A stretch of DNA of 64,000 nt from assembly GCF_023746555.1 (NCBI RefSeq), contig NZ_CP098755.1, positions 3,111,001 through 3,175,000 of the forward strand, given 5' to 3'. Source of the DNA: Brevibacillus ruminantium. Lineage in GTDB: Bacteria; Bacillota; Bacilli; Brevibacillales; Brevibacillaceae. Position 1 is the stretch's first letter. Each line of letters begins with the position of its first letter. The notes under the pieces are model-generated. The model was not told the DNA's origin. It ran no database searches and saw only the letters and a program-made list of their open reading frames with translations. Shown here one piece after another: positions 52,235 to 61,476 of this stretch. A program made the translations under genes and the position numbers.

Positions 52235-53446
52235 CTATGCCTTGTCCTTTGGTTCGAGCACCTTGCCATACGTGCCGGCTCCACCTGCTTTCACCTCGAG
52301 CTTGCCCTCCCTGGCGAGCACAATCATCCCGGCAATGCGCTCTCCGGCTATCGCAGCCAGCTCGTTTTGACTTGTCCGGTGCAAAACAGACATCTCGGTG
52401 CCAAACTTCTGATACAGCTTCTCTTTTAGTTTGGGTCCAACCCCCGGAATAAACTCCAGCGGCACCTGCTCTACATAGGGCGGTCGATAGGCGGGATGAT
52501 CGCCGGGCGGCAAATCAGCCAGTTGTTCAATCCGCGCGGAAACACCGCGAACAACACGTTTGAAACCGCACTGTGGGCAGCGGCCTTCCGGGTCTGCAGG
52601 CAGGAGCGACTGACAGGATTGGCAGGCTGTTTGGTGGTATTTTCCAAGCTGAGGATGGAGGCCGTAGTTGACCTTCACCCCTCGCCCCGCCTCCCTTTTC
52701 AAGGCCATCACCCACTCCTGGAATGATCTCTCCCGCATGGTAATCATTTGATACTCTCGACCGATTTTGGCCAGGGAGTGCGCATCCGAGTTGGTTAAAA
52801 ACGTTTTGTCATGAAGCTCTGACAAACGGTCAGCCATCTCCGTATTGGCACTGAGCCCCAGCTCCACGGCATGGATCATTGCGGGATCAGCCACCTCTGC
52901 GAGTGAATCCGTACAGCTTCCGTACAACCCCTTGTGCGGTGTAAAAATATGTGCGGGAATGATAACCCCGTCCCAGGCAGCTACTGCCTCTTGCAGTTCT
53001 CGCAGCGTGGTGCGGATTCGCTGGGAACTGAGCTGGACGTTTTTACAGCGCTGAGAGAGCCAGTGGGTAAACTCCCGCATCCTTGCCAAATCCGGCAGAT
53101 AGCAGAGAAAATGGGCTTCTCCTCTGTTTTCCTCTTTGATCTCTACCTCGCAGCCGAGTATCAGCATCGTCTGTTTGTACAAAACTCCCCCGTCAGTGTG
53201 CGGGGTGACTTCCCCTTTTTGCATCAAAAGCTGAAGCTCTTCCTGTACCTCGGGCGAATGCGCGTCGATGATACCGATCATATCCATCCCTTTTCGCTCC
53301 GAAGCTTCTTCCAGGATGCAAGTCAAGGTCATGGATCGTGAAGCCGTGATTTTTACGGGTTTGCCGGTCATCGTGCCACCGACGTGAATATGAAGATCAC
53401 AGAAAAAGTCGGACAGCTTCTGATTACTTAGTTCCATAGAACTCAC
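52235..53446 (-). CDS. Endonuclease Q family PHP-domain protein
   Basis: Protein of about 400 residues: a PHP phosphoesterase domain (about 10-265, metal motif FCDLHIHVGG and later NSDAHS), a zinc ribbon with CQSC and CPQC (about 280-305), and a helix-hairpin-helix region (FIPGVGPKLKEKLYQKFG, near 345). This layout matches endonuclease Q (EndoQ), known from archaea and some Bacillales to nick DNA 5' of deoxyinosine or deoxyuridine. The start is GTG 53446 or ATG 53437. It overlaps nudF by 23 bp, so both are one transcript. Confidence 0.85.
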   Translation of the reverse strand: MSSMELSNQKLSDFFCDLHIHVGGTMTGKPVKITASRSMTLTCILEEASERKGMDMIGIIDAHSPEVQEELQLLMQKGEVTPHTDGGVLYKQTMLILGCEVEIKEENRGEAHFLCYLPDLARMREFTHWLSQRCKNVQLSSQRIRTTLRELQEAVAAWDGVIIPAHIFTPHKGLYGSCTDSLAEVADPAMIHAVELGLSANTEMADRLSELHDKTFLTNSDAHSLAKIGREYQMITMRERSFQEWVMALKREAGRGVKVNYGLHPQLGKYHQTACQSCQSLLPADPEGRCPQCGFKRVVRGVSARIEQLADLPPGDHPAYRPPYVEQVPLEFIPGVGPKLKEKLYQKFGTEMSVLHRTSQNELAAIAGERIAGMIVLAREGKLEVKAGGAGTYGKVLEPKDKA

Positions 53447-53990
53447 GACTCTCCCAGGCGAACAAGGCTACGACGGTTTTTGCATCTCCAATCTCCCCGC
53501 TGCGATGCAGCTCACGCGCTTCTTCCAAAGTCAGCTCAACGACATCCACGAACTCATCCTCATCCGGTTGGCTCTCCCCTTTTTTCAAACCGGTTGCTAC
53601 GAAGAGGTGCAGAAGCTCGTCCGCAAAACCGGGAGATGTGTAAAACAAGCTGAGATGGGTGAAGGTTTCGGCCTCGTATCCGGTCTCTTCCTTTAGCTCA
53701 CGTATGGCACAGGCAAGCGGTTCTTCTCCCGGCTCCAGCTTGCCAGCTGGCAATTCGACGATGGCCCGCTCCAACGGCTTGCGAAATTGGCGCACTGCGA
53801 CCAGCTTTCCTTCATCGGTCAAAGCCATGACAGCAACCGCCCCCTGATGATTGACAATTTCCCGCTTCGCCGTTTTTCCGTTGGGAAGCAGGACTTCATC
53901 GACACGAAGCTTGATTACTTTTCCTTCAAAAATCTGCTGGGTGGACAGTGTTTTTTCATATAGATGCTTGCTATCGTTCACGAGGATCAT
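53424..53990 (-). CDS. nudF: Nudix hydrolase, ADP-ribose pyrophosphatase
   Basis: Cytosolic Nudix enzyme of 188 residues. The Nudix box GX5EX7REUXEEXGU spans residues 83-105 (G83, E89, R97, E101, E102, G104). N-terminal swapped strands and TSPGFADELLHLF after the box are features of the ADP-ribose pyrophosphatase group. It overlaps the endonuclease Q-like gene. In B. subtilis nudF also lies near spoIIM and mciZ. Confidence 0.92.
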   Translation of the reverse strand: MILVNDSKHLYEKTLSTQQIFEGKVIKLRVDEVLLPNGKTAKREIVNHQGAVAVMALTDEGKLVAVRQFRKPLERAIVELPAGKLEPGEEPLACAIRELKEETGYEAETFTHLSLFYTSPGFADELLHLFVATGLKKGESQPDEDEFVDVVELTLEEARELHRSGEIGDAKTVVALFAWESREFYGTK

Positions 53991-54088
53991 CCTTTTTCGA
54001 TTTTATGGCTGGTTCTAAACAAGCCGCGCCCTCCATATGCTGGGAGCAAGAGACTTGTCCACCATCATTGTATCGGAGGAGATGGCAG

Positions 54089-54229
54089 ATGAAAACCTAT
54101 GTAGGTGAAAAGCAGTTGCGCATGGTCGGAAAAGCCTGGGAAATTCGGGCTACGCTCCGCTCCTGGTCAAAAAAAGACCTAACGCTGCAAGAATATCTGG
54201 CGCGGAGAAGCAAGCCTGGCCGTCATTAG
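54089..54229 (+). CDS. mciZ: Mother-cell inhibitor of FtsZ, MciZ
   Basis: A 46-residue peptide encoded from ATG 54089, 8 nt after GGAGGAGA. Residues 13-21 read VGKAWEIRA, the same as the core of B. subtilis MciZ as I remember it; the known peptide is 40 residues and caps FtsZ filaments in the sporulating mother cell. The C-terminal part (LTLQEYLARRS) corresponds to the second helix region, with a few extra residues. It is divergent from nudF, as expected for this locus. The last 80 bp overlap the DUF3866 gene tail-to-tail. Sigma-E control is known for B. subtilis; no clear promoter is readable here. Confidence 0.85.
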   Translation: MKTYVGEKQLRMVGKAWEIRATLRSWSKKDLTLQEYLARRSKPGRH

Positions 54230-55337
54230 ACTTTTCTTTTAGAAACGCGATGCATTGGGCAGCAAGTCGTCCTGCCAACACGGCAGCCTGAAAAGGAGAG
54301 GGATCTTGGCGCCAGTTTCTGCCCATCGTGGAAAAATGCAGACTGTACTTCCTTTCGAGGACTTCCAGCTCTGTCTCAATGGGAGCCGGTTGAGGCAAGA
54401 GGAGATGTGCGGTCTGCTGATCGATTCCCTTCAGTTGCGCAGAAATATGAATGTCCCGTTCATCGTTCCAAATCGGGAGAGGCAGTAAAACGGGACGAAG
54501 CGTAAATCTTTTCAACAGCGTGACCGTATGATGGCTCACGCCCAGATGACGCTCCCGCGGGTCCGAAAAGCTGATGCGCGGGATAAAAAAGGGAGTGCCT
54601 CCCAGCAAGCTCGTCGCATGGATCACTTCGGCCAGCTCCATGCCGGAAAATCCGAACGGTGTACCTGTACCAGCCACACCCGGTCCCAATATGCACAGAA
54701 TGATGTCTGCTTTTGCCACCAGACGAGCCGCGAGCAATCCGGTGTGAATCGTGATGCTTTCCCACTCTCCCCCCCACGCATGTCCCGTGGTGATCGTGTT
54801 GTTTACGATTCCCTTTTTTTGTAGATGATCTACCTGATGGCTGAGACCGAGTGGAAGCGAAGCGGCGTCGGGCATCACATATACGACCTGCAGGTGGGGT
54901 GCCGCGTGCTTAATAGCAGCCGCGACAGCCGGCAGCATGCTGTGAAGCTCTCCAATTACGACTGGCGTACCTGATAAAGAGGCCTCTTCGTCGAGAAAGA
55001 GAGCATGGTACGGACTTTGCTGTTCTTCCACTGCATCTACGGCGATCTGCCACGGGGAGTAGCGCATTTTGACCGCATGTCCCCAAACGCTGGGATACAC
55101 ATCTGCCCCGCTCGTCCCGCCGCATTTTCCGACGACGATATGATACCCGCCTGTGCCAAGCTGAAGGCGAACAGCGGTCGTATTCAGCAACAGTACATCC
55201 CCCTCCTGATACTGCTCCCTCGCATAGGAGATTGCCTGTTCAATCAGACCGCTGCCAGGGATCAGCACCTCCACTACTTGCATACTCTGGTTCTGTTTGA
55301 CTATTTTTTTTACAACTCCGAACTCCAGGCGTAGCAA
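54150..55337 (-). CDS. DUF3866 family protein
   Basis: Protein of 395 residues without signal or membrane helices. It matches the DUF3866 family as far as I recognise it: a conserved beginning (LEFGVVKKIV, then AISYAREQYQEGDVLLLNTTAV shown in part) and a central ILGPGVAGTGTPFGFSGME with DP...HLGVSHHT later. Function unknown. The 3' end overlaps mciZ by 80 bp on the other strand. The ribosome site and start are plausible (ATG 55337 after GGGGGG), but an upstream GTG cannot be excluded. Confidence 0.75.
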   Translation of the reverse strand: MLRLEFGVVKKIVKQNQSMQVVEVLIPGSGLIEQAISYAREQYQEGDVLLLNTTAVRLQLGTGGYHIVVGKCGGTSGADVYPSVWGHAVKMRYSPWQIAVDAVEEQQSPYHALFLDEEASLSGTPVVIGELHSMLPAVAAAIKHAAPHLQVVYVMPDAASLPLGLSHQVDHLQKKGIVNNTITTGHAWGGEWESITIHTGLLAARLVAKADIILCILGPGVAGTGTPFGFSGMELAEVIHATSLLGGTPFFIPRISFSDPRERHLGVSHHTVTLLKRFTLRPVLLPLPIWNDERDIHISAQLKGIDQQTAHLLLPQPAPIETELEVLERKYSLHFSTMGRNWRQDPSPFQAAVLAGRLAAQCIAFLKEKSNDGQACFSAPDILAALGLFLTRSGA

Positions 55338-55383
55338 TCCACATCCCCCCTCGATCGCCAGCAGATCGCTGAGTTATCTTCGT

Positions 55384-55482
55384 TTTCGGCTCTATCGTAT
55401 TCTGCATTATCCTCGTTTCGGTTCTATATTCATTTTCGATCTTTTGTCGCTTTCGACTCTTCTCGCTTTCGGTATCTTTTCG
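55384..55482. repeat. Degenerate pyrimidine-rich 16-18-bp repeat
   Basis: TTTCG recurs at 55384, 55416, 55434, 55451, 55467 and 55478, most copies being followed by a CT-rich stretch; spacings are 32, 18, 17, 16 and 11. It lies in the 373-bp gap between the DUF3866 gene and the M20 peptidase gene, which otherwise holds only the terminator at 55604-55637. Confidence 0.4.
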
Positions 55483-55603
55483 TCTCGCCATTTTGCTTTG
55501 TCTTACCATTTTGGACCAGCACCCGCTTTTCCAAGCCTATGGGTATCCAGTTCTCCCTTTTCCTCTGGGAAAGCTTGAACATTGTAGCCTATGGGAAACA
55601 AGT

Positions 55604-55637
55604 CAAAAAAAGAACCGGACACCCAAAGGCGCCCGGT
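55604..55637 (-). terminator. Terminator of the M20 peptidase gene
   Basis: ACCGGACACC (55614-55623) and GGCGCCCGGT (55628-55637), stem with one G-T and one mismatch; on the minus strand TCTTTTTTTG follows. Confidence 0.85.
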
Positions 55638-55710
55638 CCCAACGATCTTCTGTTTTTTTGTAAAAACTGCACGCGCATTTGCAAAGACATGCGGTTCTCA
55701 AAAACGCCTG

Positions 55711-56826
55711 TTATTCCAGTACCTCTGCAATCACAGCCAGCACCAATTCTGCTGCCTTGTTCAGCTCGGCAATCGGCATGCGTTCATTTTTGGTATGAAT
55801 CTCTTCATAGCCGATGGCAAAGTTCACGCTTGGAACCCCATAGCCATTAAAGACATTCCCGTCGCTGCCCCCGCCGCTGGACACCAGCTCAGGGTTGCGG
55901 CCGATACGCTTTACTGCTCCAATCGCCTTTTTCACGACAGGCGTCTCTTCGTTATATTTATAACCGTGGTACATAAAGATCACTTCATTTTCGCAGCTTC
56001 CTCCCATTTCGGCAGCCGCTTCTTCAAATGCTGTCGTCATGGTTTTTACCTGCGCTTCCAGTTTGTCCATCACGAGGCTGCGTGCCTCAGACCAAACCTC
56101 GACGTAATCGGTTACGATATTGTAAGCCTTGCCGCCCTCAAATTTCCCGATATTGGCCGTCGTATCAGAATCGATACGTCCCAGCGGCATGCGGGCAATT
56201 GCTTTGCTGGCAATGGTGATGGCACTCACGCCATCTTCCGGATTAACTCCAGCATGCGCGGCTTTTCCGTGAATTTTGGTAACGATCCGATACTGTCCTG
56301 CCCCTGCTGAAGTAATGATGCCTACTGGACCGTCGGAGTCAAGGATGAAGCCCATTTCTGCTTTCAGCAGACTGGCATCCATCGCACGCGAGCCTACCAG
56401 TCCTGATTCTTCTCCAACTGTCAGCACGACCTGAATGGTTGGATGCGGCAGATTTTGCTCTTTCAGAGTGCGAATCCCTTCAAAAATGGCGGCAATGCCT
56501 GCTTTATCATCTGCACCGAGAATCGTGGTTCCATCTGAATAGACGTAGCCGTCGCGCACCTGCGGCTTGATGCCATTGCCGGGAACGACTGTGTCCATAT
56601 GACTGCTGAAGAGAATCGTCGGTCCTTTCGCATTTCCTTCCAGCGTAGCGATCAGGTTATTACCGCCATGTCCTGTTTTGGCGGCCGCGTCGTCTTCCTC
56701 CACCGTAAAGCCCATTTCCGTCAGTTTTTCTTTCAACACCTTGTTGATTTGCGCTTCGTTTTTGGTTTCGCTGTCGATTTGGACGAGCTCCAAAAACTCG
56801 CTAAGCAAACGCTCCTCGTTGATCAC
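55711..56826 (-). CDS. M20/M25 family metallopeptidase (YqjE-like, peptidase T-like)
   Basis: Cytosolic zinc aminopeptidase-like protein of 371 residues, the same length as B. subtilis YqjE. The start is GTG 56826 (MINEERLL), 7 nt after AAGGAGGA. Metal ligands and catalytic residues: H76 in SSHMDT, D106 in GADDKAG, E139/E140 in GEESG, and a late histidine in YEEIHTKNE. Residues about 185-290 form the dimerisation (lid) domain. It follows the carboxyltransferase gene, as yqjE follows yqjD in B. subtilis, but a terminator lies between. Confidence 0.9.
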   Translation of the reverse strand: MINEERLLSEFLELVQIDSETKNEAQINKVLKEKLTEMGFTVEEDDAAAKTGHGGNNLIATLEGNAKGPTILFSSHMDTVVPGNGIKPQVRDGYVYSDGTTILGADDKAGIAAIFEGIRTLKEQNLPHPTIQVVLTVGEESGLVGSRAMDASLLKAEMGFILDSDGPVGIITSAGAGQYRIVTKIHGKAAHAGVNPEDGVSAITIASKAIARMPLGRIDSDTTANIGKFEGGKAYNIVTDYVEVWSEARSLVMDKLEAQVKTMTTAFEEAAAEMGGSCENEVIFMYHGYKYNEETPVVKKAIGAVKRIGRNPELVSSGGGSDGNVFNGYGVPSVNFAIGYEEIHTKNERMPIAELNKAAELVLAVIAEVLE

Positions 56827-56950
56827 GCTGACTCCTCCTTGGAAAACGTAATTCTTCAGTCTGGCATACTGATGTGGCCTTTTTTGACAATATGCCAAGG
56901 CGAAAGGTATGTATCACAAAAACAAGCGTTAATCCGCAAAAGGCCACATA

Positions 56951-56985
56951 AAGCCCCGAAGTCCTGAAAAGTGACTGCGGGGCCT
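56951..56985 (-). terminator. Terminator after the methylmalonyl-CoA operon
   Basis: AAGCCCCGAAGTCC (56951-56964) pairs with GACTGCGGGGCCT (56973-56985) with one mismatch; on the minus strand TTTAT follows. Confidence 0.8.
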
Positions 56986-57063
56986 CTCTGATTTCGTGGA
57001 CTACATGGTACCAGTATACAGCAAAATATTTTTTTCTACCATGTCATGCCAGTTTTTTTGGTG

Positions 57064-58620
57064 TTAGAGCGGAATATTTCCGTGTTTTTTGTAGGGTCTT
57101 TGTTCTGATTTCTTTTTCAGCATCTCCAGAGAAAGCTTTAAATATTTGCGAGTTTCCCGCGGATCAATCACGTCGTCGACCATCCCGTTTTCCGCAGCCA
57201 CATAAGGGTTGGCAAATCGCTCCCGGTACTCGGCAATTTTGGCTTGGCGAGTTAGCGAAGGTTCATCACTCTGCTCGATGTCGCGGGCGAAGATGACATT
57301 GGCAGCCCCCTCCGGTCCCATCACAGCGATTTCCGCATTGGGCCAAGCGTATACGACATCTGCCCCAATTGCTTTGGAGTTGAGAGCCACATATGCCCCG
57401 CCGTATGCTTTTCGCGTAATCACGCTGATTTTGGGTACCGTTGCCTCTGAGTAGGCATACAGGATTTTTGCTCCATGCCGGATAATGCCGCCATGCTCCT
57501 GATTAATGCCAGGGAAAAAACCGGTTACATCGACAAAGGTAATCAGTGGAATATTGTAGCAATCGCAGGTTCGGATAAAGCGAGCCAGCTTGTCAGAGGA
57601 ATCAATATCCAGCCCCCCTGCCATAACTTTGGGCTGATTGGCGATAAGACCAACCGTCTGTCCAAAGATGCGGCCGTATCCGATAACGATGTTGCGGGCA
57701 AAATCCGGTTGGATTTCCAGAAACTCGCCGTCGTCTACGATTTTCTCCAATACCTTTTTGACATCGTAAACCTTGGTCCCCGCTACCGGCACCAGCTCAA
57801 TCAATTCTTCCAGCCAGTCCCCGTCCTCGCCCTGGTACTCTTTATGCGGAGGCTCCTCCCGATTATTTTGCGGCAGGAAGCTGAGGAGATGCCGCACCTC
57901 TTGCAAGACCTCTTCTTCTGTCTCCGCAGTGAAATGAGCATTGCCGCTGATCGCCGAGTGGACAGAGGCTCCGCCCAGATCCTCACTGGAGATTTTTTCA
58001 CCTGTCACGGTTTCAATCACTTTTGGACCGGTAATAAACATTTGTGAGGTTTTCTCTACCATGAAGACAAAGTCGGTAATGGCCGGTGAATATACGGCTC
58101 CGCCCGCGCATGGGCCCAAAATGACAGAGATTTGCGGGATCACCCCGGAATAAATGGAGTTGCGGTAGAAAATATGGCCGTATCCATCCAAAGAGACGAC
58201 GCCTTCCTGAATGCGCGCACCGCCAGAGTCATTCAGCCCGATCACCGGAGCACCGTTTTTTGCAGCAAGGTCCATGATGTTGGCGATTTTTTTGGCATGC
58301 ATTTCGCCAAGCGCTCCGCCAAATACCGTGAAATCCTGCGCGAAGATATAGACCTGCCGACCGTTTATTTTCCCGTAGCCGGTGACAACGCCCTCCCCTG
58401 GCGCCTCCAATTTGTCCATGCCAAAGTGAGTGGCCCGGTGTTTGACGAAGGGTTGCAGCTCGACAAATGAATCCTCATCCAGCAGCAAAGCGATCCGCTC
58501 GCGAGCTGTCAGCTTTCCCCGATTATGCTGGGCAGCAATCCGTTCATCGCCGCCGCCCATCTCTACTTTCCTCTTTCGCTCGTACAATTCGTCGATTTTC
58601 TCAAACATCGCGTCACTCAT
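57064..58620 (-). CDS. mmdA: Acyl-CoA carboxylase carboxyltransferase / methylmalonyl-CoA decarboxylase alpha type
   Basis: Carboxyltransferase subunit of 518 residues (ATG 58620 behind AGGAGGGAG). Two crotonase-like halves (about 1-260 and 270-515) with acyl-CoA and biotin oxyanion holes: [25 protein letters not shown] and the second-half [10 protein letters not shown]. It is either the beta subunit of propionyl-CoA carboxylase or the decarboxylase subunit; sequence alone cannot tell, and no biotin carboxylase gene lies in the window. It overlaps the preceding B12/epimerase gene by 8 bp and works on the same metabolite, (S)-methylmalonyl-CoA. Confidence 0.9.
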   Translation of the reverse strand: MSDAMFEKIDELYERKRKVEMGGGDERIAAQHNRGKLTARERIALLLDEDSFVELQPFVKHRATHFGMDKLEAPGEGVVTGYGKINGRQVYIFAQDFTVFGGALGEMHAKKIANIMDLAAKNGAPVIGLNDSGGARIQEGVVSLDGYGHIFYRNSIYSGVIPQISVILGPCAGGAVYSPAITDFVFMVEKTSQMFITGPKVIETVTGEKISSEDLGGASVHSAISGNAHFTAETEEEVLQEVRHLLSFLPQNNREEPPHKEYQGEDGDWLEELIELVPVAGTKVYDVKKVLEKIVDDGEFLEIQPDFARNIVIGYGRIFGQTVGLIANQPKVMAGGLDIDSSDKLARFIRTCDCYNIPLITFVDVTGFFPGINQEHGGIIRHGAKILYAYSEATVPKISVITRKAYGGAYVALNSKAIGADVVYAWPNAEIAVMGPEGAANVIFARDIEQSDEPSLTRQAKIAEYRERFANPYVAAENGMVDDVIDPRETRKYLKLSLEMLKKKSEQRPYKKHGNIPL

Positions 58621-59464
58621 CAGCTTCTCCCTCCTTTCCATTTACGGTATGGGGATACTGGCATAATTCAAACAGAACGCCGCCCGCTGCCTTTGGATGA
58701 ATGAACGCGATTTGCGCGCCGTGTGCACCTGGTTTTGGTTCCTCGTTGATCAAGGGAATCCCGTTTTCCCTCAGTTGTTGCAGGCGTTCTCCCACATTCT
58801 CCACATCAAAAGCGATATGATGAATGCCTTCGCCCCGTTTTTCAATGAACTTGGCAATCGGACTTTCCGCCTGTAGGGGTTCCAGCAGTTCGATGCGGCT
58901 CTCGCCAATCTGCAAAAAAGCAATCCGCACCTGCTCGCTGGCCACTTCTTCCCTGCCCACCAACGGCAGACCAAGCTTCTGTGTATAAAAAGGCAGCGCC
59001 GCATCCAGACTGCGAACCGCAATGCCGATATGCGCAATTTTCTTTGGCGGCGATTGCAGCGTCATCCGCTTTTTCTTTACGCGAGACCGGATAAAGTCAG
59101 CCGTCACATGTGTGGGCGTCCCGGGTGTAAATACTTCCGCTACTCCTTGCTCCTTCAAAAACGGAATATCCTCCTGCGGGATCACACCGCCGCCAACGAC
59201 TAAAATGTCCTCTGCCCCTTGTTCCCGGAGCAGACGAACTACTTCTGGAAAAAGTTCGTTATGGGCACCTGACAGACAAGAAAGACCAATACAGTCAACG
59301 TCCTCCTGAATGGCTGCCGCTGCAATCTGTGCCGGCGTTTGACGAAGACCTGTGTAAACGACCTCCATTCCTTCGTCACGCAGCGCTTGCGCAATAACCA
59401 GCGCTCCCCGATCATGTCCGTCGAGTCCGGGTTTCGCAACCAGCACACGTATCCTTTGTTCCAT
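58613..59464 (-). CDS. Fused methylmalonyl-CoA mutase B12-binding subunit and methylmalonyl-CoA epimerase
   Basis: Two-domain protein of 283 residues. Residues about 1-130 are a cobalamin-binding domain with DGHDRG (15-20, H17 is the lower axial ligand), GLSCLSG and VGGGVIP. Residues about 141-275 are a glyoxalase/VOC-type methylmalonyl-CoA epimerase ([10 protein letters not shown]; metal ligands probably H145, H216 and E266). The linker [12 protein letters not shown] carries an ATG, but no ribosome site precedes it, so one polypeptide is expected. The gene lies 41 bp after the mutase large subunit and overlaps the carboxyltransferase gene by 8 bp. It would supply both the B12 part of the mutase and the epimerisation of (S)- to (R)-methylmalonyl-CoA. 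Confidence 0.9.
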   Translation of the reverse strand: MEQRIRVLVAKPGLDGHDRGALVIAQALRDEGMEVVYTGLRQTPAQIAAAAIQEDVDCIGLSCLSGAHNELFPEVVRLLREQGAEDILVVGGGVIPQEDIPFLKEQGVAEVFTPGTPTHVTADFIRSRVKKKRMTLQSPPKKIAHIGIAVRSLDAALPFYTQKLGLPLVGREEVASEQVRIAFLQIGESRIELLEPLQAESPIAKFIEKRGEGIHHIAFDVENVGERLQQLRENGIPLINEEPKPGAHGAQIAFIHPKAAGGVLFELCQYPHTVNGKEGEADE

Positions 59465-59505
59465 CCTTCGCTCCTCCTTGTCACTTGAACCTTCAACGAT
59501 TTGGA

Positions 59506-61158
59506 TTAAACAGCCCGGTATTCACCGAAGATGTCACGCAGAACCCCGCAGATTTCTCCGATGGTCGCATAACTGCGTACACAGTCCAAAATGTACGGCA
59601 TCAGATTTTCTGCTCCTTCTGCAGCAGTTCGCAACTGAGCGAGCGTTTGGTCGACTAGCTCATTATCCCGCTTCGCCCGCAAGGCATCCAGACGTTCTTT
59701 CTGTTTTCGCCCCAGTGAAGGGTCTACGCGCAATAGCTCGGGCTGAGGCTCATGCTCCAGCTGGAAGCAGTTCATGCCAACCACTTTTTCCTCACCGGAT
59801 TCAATATTCCTTTGCGTATCGTAGGCTTGCTTGTGGATTTCACGCTGCATGTAGCCTGCTTCCACCGCTGCTACCGCTCCGCCCATTTGTTCGATTTTTT
59901 GCAGGTATTCCAGCGCTTTTGCCTCTACCTGGTCGGTCAGATATTCGACGAAATACGAACCTGCCAGCGGGTCCACAGTATCCGTAACACCGCTTTCAAA
60001 AGCGATGATCTGCTGAGTTCGAAGAGCGATGCGAGCCGATTCTTCTGTGGGCAGTGCCAGTGCCTCATCGCGTGAGTTGGTATGCAGACTTTGCGTGCCT
60101 CCCAGCACTGCTGCCAATGCCTGCAAGGTTACCCGGACGATATTGTTGTCAGGCTGCTGAGCCGTCAGGGTGGAGCCGCCTGTCTGGGTATGCACACGGA
60201 ACTGCCAAGACTTCGGATTTTTCGCACCGTATTTTTCTTTCATCAAACGCGCCCACATCCGGCGAGCGGCACGGAACTTCGCAATCTCTTCAAAAAAGTG
60301 ATTATGACCGTTAAAGAAGAAGGACAATTGCGGTGCAAACTGGTCGATGTCCAGACCTGCCTTGAGAGCTGCTTCCACATAAGCGATTCCATCCGCGATG
60401 GTAAAAGCCACCTCTTGCACAGCAGTCGAGCCCGCTTCACGGATATGGTAACCGCTGATGGAAATCGTGTTCCACTTTGGCACATTTTCTGCACAGTAAG
60501 CAAAGATGTCCGTAATCAGGCGCATGGATGGCTTAGGTGGAAAAATATACGTCCCCCGCGCAATATATTCTTTCAAAATATCGTTTTGTATGGTACCAGA
60601 CAGCTTCTCGGCCGTAACGCCTTGTTTCTCACCAACGGCGATATACATGGCAAGCAGCACTGAAGCCGGGGCATTGATGGTCATCGAGGTACTTACCTTG
60701 TCAAGCGGGATGCCCTCGAGCAGGACTTCCATATCCTCCAGTGAATCAATGGCTACCCCTACTTTGCCCACTTCTCCCGAAGCCATCGGATCGTCTGAAT
60801 CATATCCGATTTGGGTAGGCAGATCAAATGCAACACTCAGTCCAGTTTGTCCCTGTTCGAGCAGATAACGAAAGCGTTTATTCGTCTCTTCGGCTGAGCC
60901 AAAACCGGCGTATTGCCTCATCGTCCACAGTCTTCCGCGATACATATTGGGCTGTACTCCCCGCGTATACGGATATTGCCCCGGAAACCCGACATTTTGC
61001 ACATACGCTTCATCGATCTGTTCAGGCGTATACAGCGGATCAATCGGGATATCAGACGAGGTGGCAAACTGCTGTTTTCTTTCGGGCGACTTGGCCAGTC
61101 GTTCGTTCAGCTCCTGTTGCCACTTTCGATACAGTTCGGTACAATCATTAGTAGTCAA
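59506..61158 (-). CDS. Methylmalonyl-CoA mutase large (catalytic) subunit
   Basis: Substrate-binding TIM-barrel subunit of 550 residues, without the B12 domain, which is encoded separately in the next gene. It interconverts succinyl-CoA and (R)-methylmalonyl-CoA. Signatures: [69 protein letters not shown] and [19 protein letters not shown] use the TTG at 61158 ([10 protein letters not shown]), 8 nt after GAGGTGT; further in-frame upstream codons have no ribosome site. No MeaB-type chaperone gene is visible nearby. Confidence 0.92.
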   Translation of the reverse strand: MTTNDCTELYRKWQQELNERLAKSPERKQQFATSSDIPIDPLYTPEQIDEAYVQNVGFPGQYPYTRGVQPNMYRGRLWTMRQYAGFGSAEETNKRFRYLLEQGQTGLSVAFDLPTQIGYDSDDPMASGEVGKVGVAIDSLEDMEVLLEGIPLDKVSTSMTINAPASVLLAMYIAVGEKQGVTAEKLSGTIQNDILKEYIARGTYIFPPKPSMRLITDIFAYCAENVPKWNTISISGYHIREAGSTAVQEVAFTIADGIAYVEAALKAGLDIDQFAPQLSFFFNGHNHFFEEIAKFRAARRMWARLMKEKYGAKNPKSWQFRVHTQTGGSTLTAQQPDNNIVRVTLQALAAVLGGTQSLHTNSRDEALALPTEESARIALRTQQIIAFESGVTDTVDPLAGSYFVEYLTDQVEAKALEYLQKIEQMGGAVAAVEAGYMQREIHKQAYDTQRNIESGEEKVVGMNCFQLEHEPQPELLRVDPSLGRKQKERLDALRAKRDNELVDQTLAQLRTAAEGAENLMPYILDCVRSYATIGEICGVLRDIFGEYRAV

Positions 61159-61219
61159 CTGCGGACACCTCGTTTTCGATGGTAGTAACGAAGAGGAGAG
61201 CCTACTCTCCCTTTTCATA

Positions 61220-61290
61220 ATTCTAGCACAGCGAGTTACATAAAAACGCGACAATTTCCACTTTTCGAGCGGGAAATTTTTAATTGCGCG
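61220..61290. promoter_or_regulatory. Divergent region with nested inverted repeats before the mutase gene
   Basis: On the minus strand TGCTAGAAT (61228-61220) is an extended -10 for the mutase operon. Just upstream lie an outer repeat CGCGACAATT (61247-61256) / AATTGCGCG (61282-61290) and an inner repeat AATTTCC (61253-61259) / GGAAATT (61272-61278). A regulator may bind between the mutase operon and the plus-strand microprotein gene. Confidence 0.45.
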
Positions 61291-61307
61291 AATTTGGGAG
61301 GTTATCC

Positions 61308-61397
61308 ATGCGTAAACAATCTACCTTTGCCAAAATTTTAATCGGAATTTTGATTGTCTCACTAATCCTTCCGATGTTCTTCTATTTCCAATCATAA
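61308..61397 (+). CDS. 29-residue membrane microprotein
   Basis: ATG 61308 to TAA 61397, 7 nt after GGGAGG. The product starts with [10 protein letters not shown] and continues as one hydrophobic helix (about residues 9-27) ending FFYFQS: a single-pass peptide with basic N-terminus inside. It resembles in size and layout the Prli42-type stressosome-anchoring peptides, but I cannot show a match. It stands divergent from the mutase gene and before a strong terminator. Confidence 0.6.
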   Translation: MRKQSTFAKILIGILIVSLILPMFFYFQS

Positions 61398-61476
61398 TTT
61401 CCGCATCAAATCTTACGACATGGCACACATTCGCTACTCTTGCTTTCATTCTCATGAGCCAAGCAAGGAGACGGCA

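Noticed and set aside
55240-55509. Charged 89-codon minus-strand frame upstream of the DUF3866 gene
   Set aside because: Its lysine/arginine/glutamate-rich product simply reflects the pyrimidine-rich repeat; no ribosome site was seen.
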